From Pneumocystis sp. 'macacae' (lineage: Eukaryota > Ascomycota > Pneumocystomycetes > Pneumocystales > Pneumocystaceae), in the NCBI GenBank assembly GCA_018127085.1, contig CM030727.1:1-64000 (forward strand): a stretch of DNA of 64,000 bases. The letters run 5' to 3'. Below are positions 1 through 12,100 of the stretch, piece by piece; the stretch's first letter is position 1, and the number at the start of each line of letters is the position of its first letter. The notes beneath the pieces are model-generated. The model did no database searches and was not told where the DNA came from. It worked only from the letters and a program-made list of their open reading frames with translations. Position numbers and translations under genes: made by a program.

Positions 1-91
1 TCCTTAAACACCTGCTTTACAACTGCCCTCCTTAAACACTCTCTCCCAACCCTTGTCTTCCAACTCTAACTCTATCGGTCTCTCGAGTACC

Positions 92-105
92 GTTGCTATG
101 GAAAC
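92..105 (+). promoter_or_regulatory. X-box-like (RFX-type) site, copy 1
   Basis: GTTGCTATGGAAAC closely resembles the RFX-family X-box palindrome (GTTGCCATGGCAAC type). A second copy, GTCGCTATGGAAAC, lies at 843-856 in a similar context, also followed by a CACGTG box. Whether a protein binds it is inference. Confidence 0.35.
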
Positions 106-310
106 AACCCTTTCCCCCCCTTCTTTCCTCCCCTGCTGCTCCTTCCCACTCCCCTCCTTCCCCCGACGGTGGAAACGCACTCGATAGCGCCCGCCCCTAT
201 GCCTTCGCCCTAGAAGCGCCCTCTATCCAATTCGCTTCCCCCTAACCCCCGCTAACCCCTTTTTTCCCACCCTACCTGTTCCCCTGCCAACCGTACCCAT
301 AACAACAACA

Positions 311-322
311 GGTCACGTGACC
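311..322. promoter_or_regulatory. CACGTG E-box palindrome (GGTCACGTGACC)
   Basis: A perfect 12-bp palindrome containing GTCACGTG, the type of site bound by Cbf1-like bHLH proteins in yeasts. Related sites occur at 893-902 (GGTCACGTGT), 942-953 (GGTCACGTGACA) and 12288-12297 (ATCACGTGAC, just upstream of the first Msg gene). Function is inferred from the motif only. Confidence 0.4.
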
Positions 323-527
323 TCGACCTGACCCCCCAGCACTTCACTCTGCGTTACACCCCCAGCACTTTACGCTGCACTGCTTCCCTTACCACTCCAC
401 ACTGCGTTACTTCTGGCGGGTCGTCCCCAACCACCCTCCCCCCTGCCCCACCCAACCCGTTTCCAACACTGCTCCCCCCAACATTCCACACTGCACTTTC
501 CCCTCCCTTTCCTCCACCCTACCCATA

Positions 528-560
528 CCCTAACCATAACCATAACCATAACCATAACCC
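528..560. repeat. Degenerate telomere-like hexamer array
   Basis: CCCTAA is followed by four copies of CCATAA ending in CCC. It resembles the fungal telomere repeat (TTAGGG on the other strand) with a C-to-A change in each unit. Similar CCCTAACCC and CCTAACCCTACCC fragments lie at about 240 and 588. It is probably an interstitial, degenerate telomeric tract and not the chromosome tip itself. Confidence 0.6.
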
Positions 561-842
561 CCCGGATGGGTTTTCTCATCCGCCTAACCCTACCCTACCC
601 AACCCGTTTCCAGCACTTCCCCCCAGCACTCCCCCTTACGCTGCTTCCCCCCCACCTGTGCACTCCACTCTCCCCGACGGGTTGTCCCCAATTAACCTAA
701 CCCTACCCCACCCAACTGGTTTCCAACGTGTCCCCCCCAACATTTCACTTTGCACCACCGCCCCCCTTTGCGCTGCACTTTCCCCCCCCTTGTGCACTCC
801 CCCCTTGCGCTTTCTCCTCCCGTCTCGGTCGTCCCGGCAACG

Positions 843-856
843 GTCGCTATGGAAAC
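843..856 (+). promoter_or_regulatory. X-box-like (RFX-type) site, copy 2
   Basis: GTCGCTATGGAAAC repeats the site at 92-105 with one change. A looser third match, GTTGTCTTGGTGAC, lies at 923-936. Repetition of site plus downstream CACGTG box suggests a duplicated subtelomeric block. Confidence 0.35.
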
Positions 857-941
857 GACGCGTGTCCACCCATGCCCCCGGCAACCCCACGTGGTCACGT
901 GTCAGTCGGTCGCCTGGGTGATGGTTGTCTTGGTGACGCTC

Positions 942-953
942 GGTCACGTGACA
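942..953. promoter_or_regulatory. CACGTG E-box (GGTCACGTGACA)
   Basis: Second strong GTCACGTG site of the telomere-proximal block, 40-50 bp after a further copy at 893-902. See the copy at 311-322. Confidence 0.4.
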
Positions 954-1190
954 TCTCGCCCCCCCTCCCCCCTAAGCAGCGCGCAAACCCCGCCAAAACT
1001 GCAGCTGAAAGTGCGTCGGGGTCCGCGCGTTTCCTTTTTATCCTCTGGGAATCCAACGTAAGTCTTCTTCTGCGGGGAGGCGCCCACCCACCCTCCCCCC
1101 CGCTCCCGCCAATTTATGTTCCCCGCCCCCCGCACACCCTCGGGTGTCCCGCGCACCTCCTCGCCCTTTCCCGCCCCCACCCCGGCCCTA

Positions 1191-1640
1191 ACTTCCAAGC
1201 AATTCCCGCACCCTAGCCCCACCCTCGTGTCTTGCGCCCGCCGCCCCCACCTTCCTCTGCGCCTCAATCTAAGCTTCTGTTTTGCATGCTCTCTGCTGTA
1301 TTTCGCCGCATCCCCCTCCACCCCGCCTTTCAAGCAATTGCCTCGTCTCTGCCCTCTCTGCGTCCGTTGCTTCTTGCGCTCTGTTCCCCGCGTGAGGCTC
1401 AATCTAACGTCCCGGTTTGCGCGCTCTTTGCTGTATTTCGCTGCATCCCCCTCCACCCTGCCTTTCAAGCAATTGCCTCACCCTGGCCCCACCCTCATCT
1501 TTTGCGCCCGCCGCCCCCACCTTCCTCTGCGCTTCAATCTAATGTCTCGTGTTGCGCGCTCTCCCCTGTATTCTTGCCTCCCCTTCTCCCGCTGCCTCCG
1601 CCTGCGCCCTTCTTCACGTCTAAGTAATTGCCTCAGACCC
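1191..1640. repeat. Tandem repeat of about 135-155 bp
   Basis: The phrase CAAGCAATTGCCTC or a close variant occurs at 1196, 1331, 1466 and 1621, a spacing of 135, 135 and 155 bp. The units also share CTTTGCTGTATTTCGC, CCCCCTCCACCC and CAATCTAA phrases. It grades at its right end into the T-rich satellite. Confidence 0.75.
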
Positions 1641-4600
1641 ATCCTCTTTGCACGCAACACGCTTTCCACACACACTGCCTCTCCTGTTTCAATCTATTCT
1701 TTGCTTCCACTTCTTATCTCTTTTGTTTTTTGTTTTTTATTCACCACCACCCTCTACTTAGCAATTCTTGCCCATCTACGCGTCACTCTTGGTTTACAAG
1801 AAATTCTTTTTATTTTTTACTTCTCTCTAACTCTAATCTAAATCTACTTTTAAACGCAATTCAATCTAATCTTCACCTTTGCTTTTTATTTTTTGGTGTT
1901 CCTGTTTTTTATTCACCACCATCCTCTACTTATTTATTCCTGCTCACGCATCACTTGTTCTTCATTCACGAAAATTCTTTACCCACTTATTTTAATCTAA
2001 ACTCAATTCTAAACGCAATTCAATCTAATCTTCACCTTTGCTCTTTTTTTTTGTGTTTTTATTTTTTATTCACCACCATCCTCTCTACTCATTCTTGCTC
2101 ACTCGTTACTTGTTCTTCATTCACGAAAAATACTTTATTCTTTGCTCCCCTCTAACCCTAATCTAAACCCACTTCTAAACGCAATTCAATTCAATTTTCG
2201 CGTTTGCTTTTTATTTTTTGGTGTTTCTGTTTTTTATTCACCACCCCCTTCTCCACTCATTTATTGCTCACTCGTCACTTATTCTTCATTTACGAAAAAT
2301 ATGTTATTCTTTATTTTTCTTTAGCCCTGATCTAAATCTACTTCTAAATGCAATTCAATCTAATCTTCGTGTCTGCTTTTTATTTTTTGGTGTTTTTGTT
2401 TTTTATCCACCTTATCCACTTCTTAGCAACTCTTATTCAATTCTTGACTTACAAAAAATACTTTTTATTTTTCATTTCTTAAATCTAATCTAAATCCACT
2501 TCTAACCCCATTCCAGTCTAACACCCACTTCTACCTCTGTATTTTTACCCTTTACTCACCCACCGCCTCCAACTCCTTATTCTGCTTTCTATCAACTCTT
2601 TACTTTGATTTAAAAAAAAACTTTTTTTTTTTTTCATTTATTAAAATTAGTCTAATTCTAACCTTTGAGTTTTAATCTAATTCACCACCACCTCTTCTTT
2701 TTCTTATACTTCCTCTTTTCTAATTTCAAAAAATCTTTTATTCATTTGCCTCCTCTTATTCATGCAATCACTTTTTTATTTTTGTGTTTTTATTTTTTAT
2801 TCACCACCACCTCTCCCTTTTTATATTCCCTGCTCACTACTCACTTATTCTTCAATCTACCCTTTTTACTTTACCCACTTATCTGTTTTACTTTACCAAC
2901 TCCTCTTTTCCCTTTTCCCCCTTTTCACCCCATCCCTTACTGTGCACTTTAACACCTTTGCTTCTTTTTCTTCCTTTTTCAATCACTTTTTTTGCACACC
3001 TCCACCTTATCTTTTACCTCTCACGAATTCCTTCCACTCATTTTTTTCTGCTCAAAATACGTTATTCTTTACATTTTATTTTTAATTTCCCCTTAAATCC
3101 AATCCACTTCTACCCTCAATTTCAATCCAATCTTCGTGTCTACTTTTTATCTCTTTCTTCACTTTTTTTTTCCTTCCAGTCACTATTTTTTACCTCTTAG
3201 CAACTCTTATTCAATTCTTAGTTTACAAAAAAATTTATATTTTTTTATTTTTTATTTCTTCTTTAATTCTAATCTAAATCTACTTCTTAAACTCATTCCA
3301 GTCATTCACTTCCATTCTTATTCTTTTTCTTTTCATTTTTAATCCTTTTCATTTACCACCTCCAACTCTTTAACTCTTGGTTTTGGTTTTGGTTTACAAA
3401 AAAATTTATTCTCTCTCAGAAATAATTCAATTCTAACCTAATGCTAATCTAATTCTACTTCTATTTCTTCTGTTCTGTTATTCTTATTTTTTACCCCACC
3501 AGTTCTTATCTCCACTTCCACCACCCCACCCCTTCTTATCTTACAACACGCGCACACCCACTTCTACCCCCTCTCTTATGTACACCCACCTACCCCTCTC
3601 CTACCTCACCCCCATCTCCCCTCCCCCCACTGTTCTGTTCTTCTATTTTTCTCTTTCTATTTTTTTTTTTTTTCACATCCGACCCCCCCTCCTCACCCCA
3701 TCCCCTACTCTGCACACTCCCACCTCGCTCTTCATTTTTTACACACTTATTCAACCTCGTGCACATCTCCCCTTTTTTACTCATCTCTCACTTTTGTCTT
3801 GTTCACTCTTCTTTATAAAAACTTTTATTTTATTCTTCCTTTCTTTTCTAAATTCTACCTCAATATTTAGATTTACTCCTTATTTTTTGGTGTTCCTGTT
3901 TTCTTGTCCACCTTGTTTTTACTTTGTTAATTCTTACCCAATTCTTGATTTACAAAAAATTCTTTTTATTTTTCATTTTCTTTAAATCTAATCTAAACCC
4001 ACATCTAAACTCATTCCAGTCTAACACCCACTTCTACTTTTTTTTCTTTTTCATTTTTACCTTTTTACCCACCACTTCCAACTCTGTCTTAACTCTTGAC
4101 TGGTTTACAAAAAATTTTTTTCTCTCTTTAAAAATAATTTAATTCTAATCTAATTCTATTTGTACTTCTTTTCTTTTGTTTTTTTTTTTTTTTCTTCACT
4201 TCTTATCTCACCCACCACCCCACCTCACCTCACCTTATCTACAACACCGAACACCCTACTCTTTTTTCTGCACCGCGCACACGCACTTGTACCCCTCTCC
4301 TACCCTCCCCCACCTCCTCCTCCCCCCCTCCCTCCCCCTCTACTACTGCTCCTGGTGCACACTTCTTCCCACCCTATTTCTTTTTCACACCTCCCCCCCC
4401 CACCTCACCCCCTCCTCTTGCCTGGTGCACACTCACTCATTTCGCTAACTTGGTGCACACCATCTACCTCGCCACCTCGTATATAGCCCTCCTCCTCATC
4501 TCCCTATCTTGTTCTTGTTCATTTTTTATTTACAAAAAAAAAATTTTTTTTTCTTTTCCCCAAAGTCTAATCTAAACCCATTTCTAAACTCGTTCTAGTT

Positions 4601-7600
4601 TAATTTTTTACTTTTACTTTCTATTTTTTTATACTTTTTGTTTTATCCATCACCTTATCTTTGCTTTTGTCAACTCTCACTCAATTCTTGATTTACAAAA
4701 AATTCTTTTTACCCTTCATTTCTTCTTAAATCTGACACAAATCTAAGTCTAATCTAACGCCCACTTCTACTTTTTATCTTTTTTATTTTTTTACCCTTCA
4801 CTTATCACCTCCAACTCTGCTTATCAACTCTTGATTTTTGGTTTACAAAAAAATTCTTTTTTTCTTTCTTTTAAAGCTAATCTAAATCTAATTTCTAAAC
4901 CTACTTCTACTTCTTCTATCTTGTTACTTCTACTCTCCATCTCTTTCCATCTCTTGTTCATCCTCCTCTTATATCAGCACACCGAACACCCTTGATTATC
5001 TACGGCGCACACACACTATTCCCCCCTCTCTAAATAATCCTACCCCTCCCCACCTCCCTCCCCTACCTCCCCTCTACTAGTACTCACTGCTTCGTGCACA
5101 CCACCTCATCTCTTTGGTACACTCTTTTTTCACATCCAACCCCCCCTCCTCACCCTACCTCGCTACTTTGTGCACACACCTCATACCTCGCTACTTGGTG
5201 CACACCTTCCCTCTCGTAGACTTCCTCATCTACTCCCACCTGATTTCTTGTTCATCTTTGATTTACAAAAAATATTTTATTTTTTACTCCCCCTCTAACT
5301 CTAATCCAAATCCACTTCTAAACTTGTTCTAATCTAATTTTTACTACTTTTTTATTTTTTATGTTTCTTGTTTTATCCATCACCTTATCTTTACTTAGCA
5401 ACTCTTGCCCGCCTGCTCGTCACTTGCTCTTTGTTTACAAAAAATACATTATTTTTTATTCTTCTTTAACTTTAATTTAAACCCACTTCTAAACGCAATC
5501 CAATCTAACATTCACCTCTGCTTCTTATCTCTTGTTGTTCTTGTTTTATTCTTCACCTTATCGCCACCCCCACTAACACCTGCCCACCTCCACCCCCTTT
5601 ACATGAAACACGCTTTTTACCCCTCTTTCCTCCTTAATTTCAATGTAATCTTCGTGTCTACTTTTTATCTTTTATACTTCTTGCTTTATCACCACACCTT
5701 ATCTTTATCTTTACCTTTTGTTAATTCTTACCCAATTCTTGATTTACAAAAAATTCTTTTTACCCTTCATTTCTCTTTAATTCTAACCCAAATCCAAATC
5801 TAATCTAACGTCCACTTCTACTTTTTATCTTTTTATATTTTATCCTTTACTCACCCACCACCTCCAACTCTGCCTAACTCTTGATTTTTGGTTTACAAAA
5901 AAATTCTTTTTATTTTTACTCTACTCTTAAAGCTAATCTAGATCCAATTTCTACTTCTACTTCTACTTCTTCTATCTTGTTACTCCTACTCTCCATCTCC
6001 ACTTCTACCTCCCTCCCCACCTCCTCTTATCAGTACACTGCACACCCTACCTTATCAGCACGGTGCACACGCACTTGTACCCCCACTTCTCCCCCTCTCC
6101 TACCCCTCCTCACCTCCCTACCTCCCACTAACTGCTTGGTGCACACTCTCATTTGCACCGTACACATTTTTTTCACACCCGACCTCCCCCACCTGAGCCC
6201 ACCTCGGTGCCTCGTGCACACCTCATATCTCAGTGCTTGGTGCACACCCCTTCGTTACATGGTGTAGACCCTCTCTTACTCCCCACCTTGTTCTTGTTTT
6301 TTTTCATCCCAATTTACAAAAAAAAAATTTATTTTGTTCTTTCCTTTCCTAAATCTAATCCAATTCTAAACTCAATTCAATCTAAAACTCCTACTTTTAT
6401 CTTTTCCATTTTTACTCTTCACTCACCATCTCTTATCATCATTTAAACAATTCTTACCCAGTTTTTGATCTGTAAGAAAAAAATCTTTTATTCTTTACTT
6501 CCATTTAAATCCAATCTAAATCCGCCTCTAACCTCAATATAACCTAACATTTAAACTCACTTCTCTTATACTTTTATCTTTCATTCACTACCTCTAACTC
6601 TGCTTAATTCTTGATTTTTGGTTTACAAAAAAAATTTATTCTTTCTCTCAAAAAATAATTCAATTCTAACCTAATCTAATTCTACTTCTACTTCTACTTC
6701 TTCTATCTTGTTACTCTTCTACTCTCCACCTCTACTCTTACCTCCTCCACCCTCTCTTCGTATTGCACACCCTGCCTTATCAGCACCACGCACACGCACT
6801 TGTACCCCCTCCTCACCTCTCCCTTACCTCCCCTACCTCCTCCTAGTCATTACTTGGTGCACCCCTTCTTCCCACCCTATTTCTACCGCCCACCTCCTTT
6901 CCTACCTCACCCCCTACCTCCTCTTACCTGGTGCACACCTCATACCTCGTTACTTTTGGTACACACACTCACTCGCTGCTTCGTGCACACCACCTTATCT
7001 TTACCTCTCACTAACTCCTGTCCACTCATTTTTGATCTGCTCGTGAAAACATTTTATTTTCATCACCCCTTGAATCCAATTCACTTCTAAACGCAATTCA
7101 ATCTAATCTTCACCTCTACTCCTTATCTCCTCTGCTTCTTGTTTTCTTATCCACCTTATCTTCACCTCTTGGCAATTCTTACTCAATTTTTCATTTACAA
7201 AAAAATTCTTTTTACCCTTCATTTTTCTTTAACTCTAACTCAAATCCAAGTCTAATCTAATACCTACTTCTACTTTTTTTCTCTTTCATTTTTGCCTTTT
7301 ACTTACCACCTCTGCTCTGCTTATCAACTCTTACTTTTGACTTACAAAAAAATTCTTTTTATTCTTAATTTACTTTTAAAACCATTCTAATGCTAATCTA
7401 CTTCTGCTTCTACTTCTTCTATCTTGTTACTCCTACTCTCCACCTCTACTCTCACCCCCACCTCACCTTATCTACAACACTGCACACCCTACCTTTCAGC
7501 ACCGCGCACACGCACTTCTACCCCCACTTCTACCCCTCCCCACTCCCCTACCCCCTACCTCCCCCTACTCCTGGTGCACACCATCTTATTTGCACCGTAC

Positions 7601-8650
7601 ACATTTTTTTCACACCCGACCCCCCCTCCTCACCCCATCCCCTACCTCCTCCCTCCCTACCCCCCTCATTGCTTCGTGCACACCTCCTCTACCTTTACTT
7701 CGTGCACACCATCTACCTCGTTACCTTCCACTAACTTCTGCCCACTTAGTCACATTTATTTTTTATTTGTAAAAAACATTTTATTTTTTCCTCTTTTAAA
7801 TCTACCCAAATTCTACTTTAATGCTTAGATTTACTTCTTATCTTCTGTGCTTCCTGTTTTTTATCCATTATCTTCTGCTTTACTTATTTCTAGTCATTCG
7901 TCACTCTTGGTTTGCAAAAAATACTTTATTTTTTACTCTCCTCCAACTCCAATCTAAACCCACTTCTAAACGCAATCCAATCTGATTTTTGCTTTTAATT
8001 ATCTCGTATTTTATCTTTACCCACTATCGTCTCATTTCCACCTCATTCTTCTACTTTTGATCTGAAAAAAATTTTTATCCTATTCTTCCCCTTTCTGAAT
8101 CTAGTCTAATTCTACGCTTAATTTCAATCCAATCTCTACTCCTAGTTTTTATCTCTTGTATTTTTTCTCTTTACTCGTTATCCACTCCACCTCGTCAATT
8201 CTCTTGTACTTTTGATCTGCTCGAAAAAACTTTCTTCTTTACTTTTTAAATATGAATCAATTCTAACCTAAATCCAAGTCTAATCTACCATTCACTCTTA
8301 CTCTTGGCTTTTTGTATTTTCACCCTTCACCCACCATCTCCAACTCTGCTTATCAACTCTTGCTTTTAGTTTACAAAAAAACTTTTTATTCTTTATTTAT
8401 TCTTAATTCTAATCTACATTTAATTCTACATCTACTTCTTTTATTTTATTTTTTTGCTCTGTTACTCAGCTCTACCTCTTGCTCACCCTGCTTTATCTGC
8501 ACCGTGCACACCCCAACCACTTTCCAGCTTTGTGTGTTCCAAGATCTGTGCAGAGACTGCCACTCAATTCCAGTCCCCTTCTTGCGCCCAACCCCCCCTA
8601 TCCACCTCAACCTCAACTGTGTGCTCATTTTTTGTCCAGAAAAATTTCAA
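1640..8650. repeat. Pyrimidine-rich satellite with nested periods
   Basis: About 7 kb in which the given strand is almost only C and T. A phrase ending in TTACAAAAAA recurs about 17 times between 2449 and 8370. ACTTCTAAACGCAATTCAATC or a variant recurs near 1850, 2010, 2172 and 2345, a unit of about 160-175 bp. GC-richer modules carrying GCACACGCACTTGTACCCC and GGTGCACACC recur near 3548, 4270, 4995, 6060, 6785 and 7503, a step of about 720 bp with one longer interval. Long open frames across it are a consequence of missing purines and have no protein-like composition. I see no gene. Confidence 0.8.
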
Positions 8651-9168
8651 CTCTAACATACTACTGCAAAATTGAGTCGAAATCAACGCAAATCCCGTGC
8701 AAACATCTACGCATTATTCCTCAATCTGCCCTCCTCCCCTCCTCTCAATTCTTGTGTGCACACCTCCCTCACCCTCTCCTCTGCCTTACCCCACATTTAC
8801 CCCACATTTCCCCACACAAATTCTGCTTTTTCGGTGGGGCGTTTCCGTTTTCGGCCACAAATGCGGGGTAGCCGCCCTCCCCCCTCTCTTATCGGCCCTG
8901 CCCCACACAAATTTTATTTTTTTGCGGGGTAAATGCGGGGTAATTCCGGACTAATTTCGGGCAAACACGCGCGTCCCAGACGCGTCCAAAACACGCCCAC
9001 ACGCATCTAAAGCGCATCCAACGCGCACACGGCATACTGTGAGGCAGGAATACACTGTGTGCGGAGGCTGGCGTGCACAGTACGAGGTGGGGGAGGACGG
9101 CCCGGTAAAATGCACTCATCATTCCCTAAATATATATATACATGCCTTCCCAAATATGCCCACCCAGC
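8651..9168. other. Spacer between satellite and first Msg gene
   Basis: The spacer changes abruptly from pyrimidine-rich to mixed sequence. It holds copies of an element with CCCCACACAAAT and GGGGTAAATGCGGGGTAA at 8901-8942, and an inverted run of ACATTTACCCC units at about 8786-8815. It ends with CATTCCCTAAATATA at 9120, which also occurs after the second Msg gene at 12435. The last part is the 3' flank of the first Msg gene. Confidence 0.6.
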
Positions 9169-12100
9169 CTAAATCATAACCGAAATCATCATCCCCAACA
9201 ACACCCCCTTCACGCCCCACCCGCGCATCCTCAGCGCCCCACTCGGCTTCACCTCGCCTGCCTCCTCGCCCTCTGTCGTACATTTTGTAGGCCTGCATTT
9301 TCTTGTCGACGTCAGCGTCACCGTCGATGTCGTCGTCGACGTGGACGTCGATGTGCTTGTGTGTGTCGATGTGTGTGTGACCCAGACGTCCGTTGTCTGG
9401 ATCGACGTGCATTTCTCTGCGTCTCCTGTCTTTTCTCCTCCTGGCCCGACTGTCTCTTTTATCGTTATTGTTATATTCTTTGTCTCTATCTGTACTTTGT
9501 GCTCCGTCACCTCCAACGGTTTCAATCCATTGCATTTATTTTCTATTGTGTTGCATGCATCTTTGCATTTTTCACACTCTTCTTTAAACCCACACCCCTT
9601 CAGTAGATCTTGACACTCCTCTTTTAATTCTACATATAAACTCAACGCCTGCGATACCAAATCAAATGCCTTTATTTCGTCTTCTGTTATTTTTGCTGCT
9701 ACATTTCTTCTTACAAGTCTAAACTGTGCTGCATTTTTTGCCGCATCAGGTCCAGCTGCTGCTTTATTTCCTGAACCGTTTGTTGCCCTCGTTGTAACTA
9801 AAACAAGGTTTGCTTTTTTCAATGCATCTTCTGCTGCTTTTCTGCTAATTTCATATTCGTCTGCTCTTTCTTCAAGCTTCTTTTCAGCTTCTATGAGTTT
9901 TTTTTCTAACTTAGGGCACTGCTTCTTTACTCGTTCTATAAGTTTTTCACAAAGTTTATTTCTAACATTTTCATCATTATTTCCAGTACTATCAGTGCAC
10001 AAAGTGTTAAGTTTGTTGGTTGCATTCTTCAATATTGCACAGTACTTGTCAAGTTCTGCTTTACATTCTGCCTTTTCCTTTAGATGACCCTTCAGTTCAT
10101 CAATTGCTTTCACTTCCAATTCCTCTTGCTCAATGAATGATTTACACTTTTCCTCCAGCTTTTTACAAGTATGGTCCTCATTGGCTGTCAAATTCCTACA
10201 ACTCGACATATATTTGTTGCAATATGGCCACCAAGAGCTACATAATGATTCTTTTTTGTCATCCTTCGCATTTTTTACAACTTCTTCCGCTTTCATATGC
10301 CCGTCTAATGCTGCACACTTGGACCTGACGCTCTTCGTGATAATCCTGCACGTAACATTCTGCGCCAGACATGCAAGAGTAAACCGATCCCTCCTCCTAC
10401 TCCATGTATTGCATTGTTTACTCAACTTTTCTACACACGAATTAAAGTCATCTAAGCCTTCTATTTTTTCTTTTAGTAATTCCTCCTCCAACTGTTCTGC
10501 ACTCTCCAACCGTCTGCAATTCTGATTCAGTGTATAACACGGCCACCCAATCTCTCTTGAATCCGGTCCCAAGTCCTTACACTTCTTTTCCAACTCCTTG
10601 CAGTCATTTCTCGTCGGGAAATCACGTCTTTCATTCAAGAGTTCCAACAGATAGATTGCCCTCATCCGCAAGTCTGTTGAAAGCGTAAGAGCTGTGTTTT
10701 TCGGGTTCATGCACAGCACGAACAGCTCATCGCTCAGTCCTTTTAGTTCCTTGCAAACTTTTGCCACTTCCTTTTGAAGATTTTCAAGCCACGTTCCATT
10801 TGAACCCTGCAATGATCCTCTTAATTTTTCTTGAAAAGCTTCATTTGCTACAGCATCGAGTCCCTTTTTGTAGCACGCTGCTCTCAGGTTGTCACAGGGC
10901 TTGTCTGTACCTCCTTGGCCTCCAAAATAAAGACAGTCTGACTCCAAAGTTCTGCAATCTTTGTCAGTAAAGAATTTTGGTAAATAATTCCATCCAATAA
11001 TTGTATTTGGTTTAGTTCCAGCAAAATATTTATCTTTAAGTCTTGTAGTGAGATCCTTGGCGCCTTCTGTTTCTTTTTCTTGTAATTTAGCACATTCTTT
11101 CGTTCCATTCTCACTTGCTTCATTATCACTTTTACATAGACCTTTCAGAAGCTTATGTTCTTTAAGATCTTTACATTTTTTTTTAAGTATATCTTCACAC
11201 TTTTCTTTGGCTCCCGATCCTACACCACTTTGACTCACTAGAAGCAAAAGTTCAGCTGCATCTCTTGTGGGTGGCCTCCCAATATAAACACCATCCCTTG
11301 CTGCCTCCTCATAAAGCTCCTGCAGCTCTATTTCTTCTGCCAGTGTAAGCCCCGGCCGTGTGGGCTCAAAGTCTGAACCCGGTCTCCCGTAAACTACTCC
11401 CTTTCCTTGACAACTATTCTCTAGGTCTTTGCATTTCGGTCCATCTCCAGTGCAATCTGTGCTGTAAAAGTAGCATTTCTTAAGTAATGGTAGGCATTTC
11501 GTTTCCAACTCGTTTTGGTTTTTTAGAAGATTATCCACTTCCCCTTTGAGAGATTTGCAGACATTTTCTTCCTTAGCTATAAGGCTCTGGCATGTTTTTT
11601 CTTTATCAAAACAGAATTCCGTTAATTCATCACTTTCTCCACTCAATTCCAGGCAAACTTTCTTGAGCTTCTCTTTACATGAATTTTCTTCTTTAAGCTT
11701 CCCGCTAAGCGCCCTTAAAAGTGCTTTTTCTGCTACTTCTTTGCGCTTTTTTTGATAACAATTAACCCTTAACTTATTGCAGTTCTCTTTAAGATCATCA
11801 GGGTATGCGTCCTCTAAAAACAGACATTCTTTCTGATGCGAACAATCATCCTCTGTTAGTTGTAAAACTTGTTTTCCAGATGATTGTTGAAGTTTTGTTT
11901 TAAAATTATTATGCTTTTTATCAAGATTTGTTTTCAGATCTGTACATTTTGTTTCACCGTTGTTTTTACAAATTTCTTTTAGTTTTGCATCTACTTTTTC
12001 GAAATTCTCGTCTGCCTCTTTTAAGTTTTTACAGTATCCTTTTAGTTTTTCTTTGCATTTTTTATCTTCTAAATTATCTTTTTTCAAAATCAATGCCAAA

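Larger units (their letters stand above)
1..1640. other. GC-rich telomere-proximal subtelomeric DNA, no gene
   Basis: This stretch is strongly C-rich on the given strand and is built from short degenerate repeats. Phrases such as CCCAACCCGTTTCCA with a following CCCAGCACTT or CCCAACATT recur near 446, 598 and 709. Telomere-like CCCTAA and CCATAA hexamers, CACGTG palindromes and X-box-like sites are scattered through it. The open frames here are low-complexity proline, serine and cysteine translations with no domain and no codon structure, so I call no gene. The Msg genes farther right all point toward this end, which fits it being the telomeric side. Confidence 0.7.

Noticed and set aside
1116..1841. 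Open frame of 241 codons in the C-rich region
   Set aside because: Low-complexity Pro/Ser/Leu/Cys translation of a tandem repeat with no domain; open only because purines, and so stop codons, are rare.
3170..3185. CAGTCAC match in the satellite as a HomolD box
   Set aside because: Lacks the final A and lies in repeat DNA with no gene nearby.
1628..8871. Many overlapping open frames of 60-175 codons
   Set aside because: All are translations of the pyrimidine-rich satellite, dominated by Phe, Leu, Ser and Pro, overlapping in several frames without conserved motifs.
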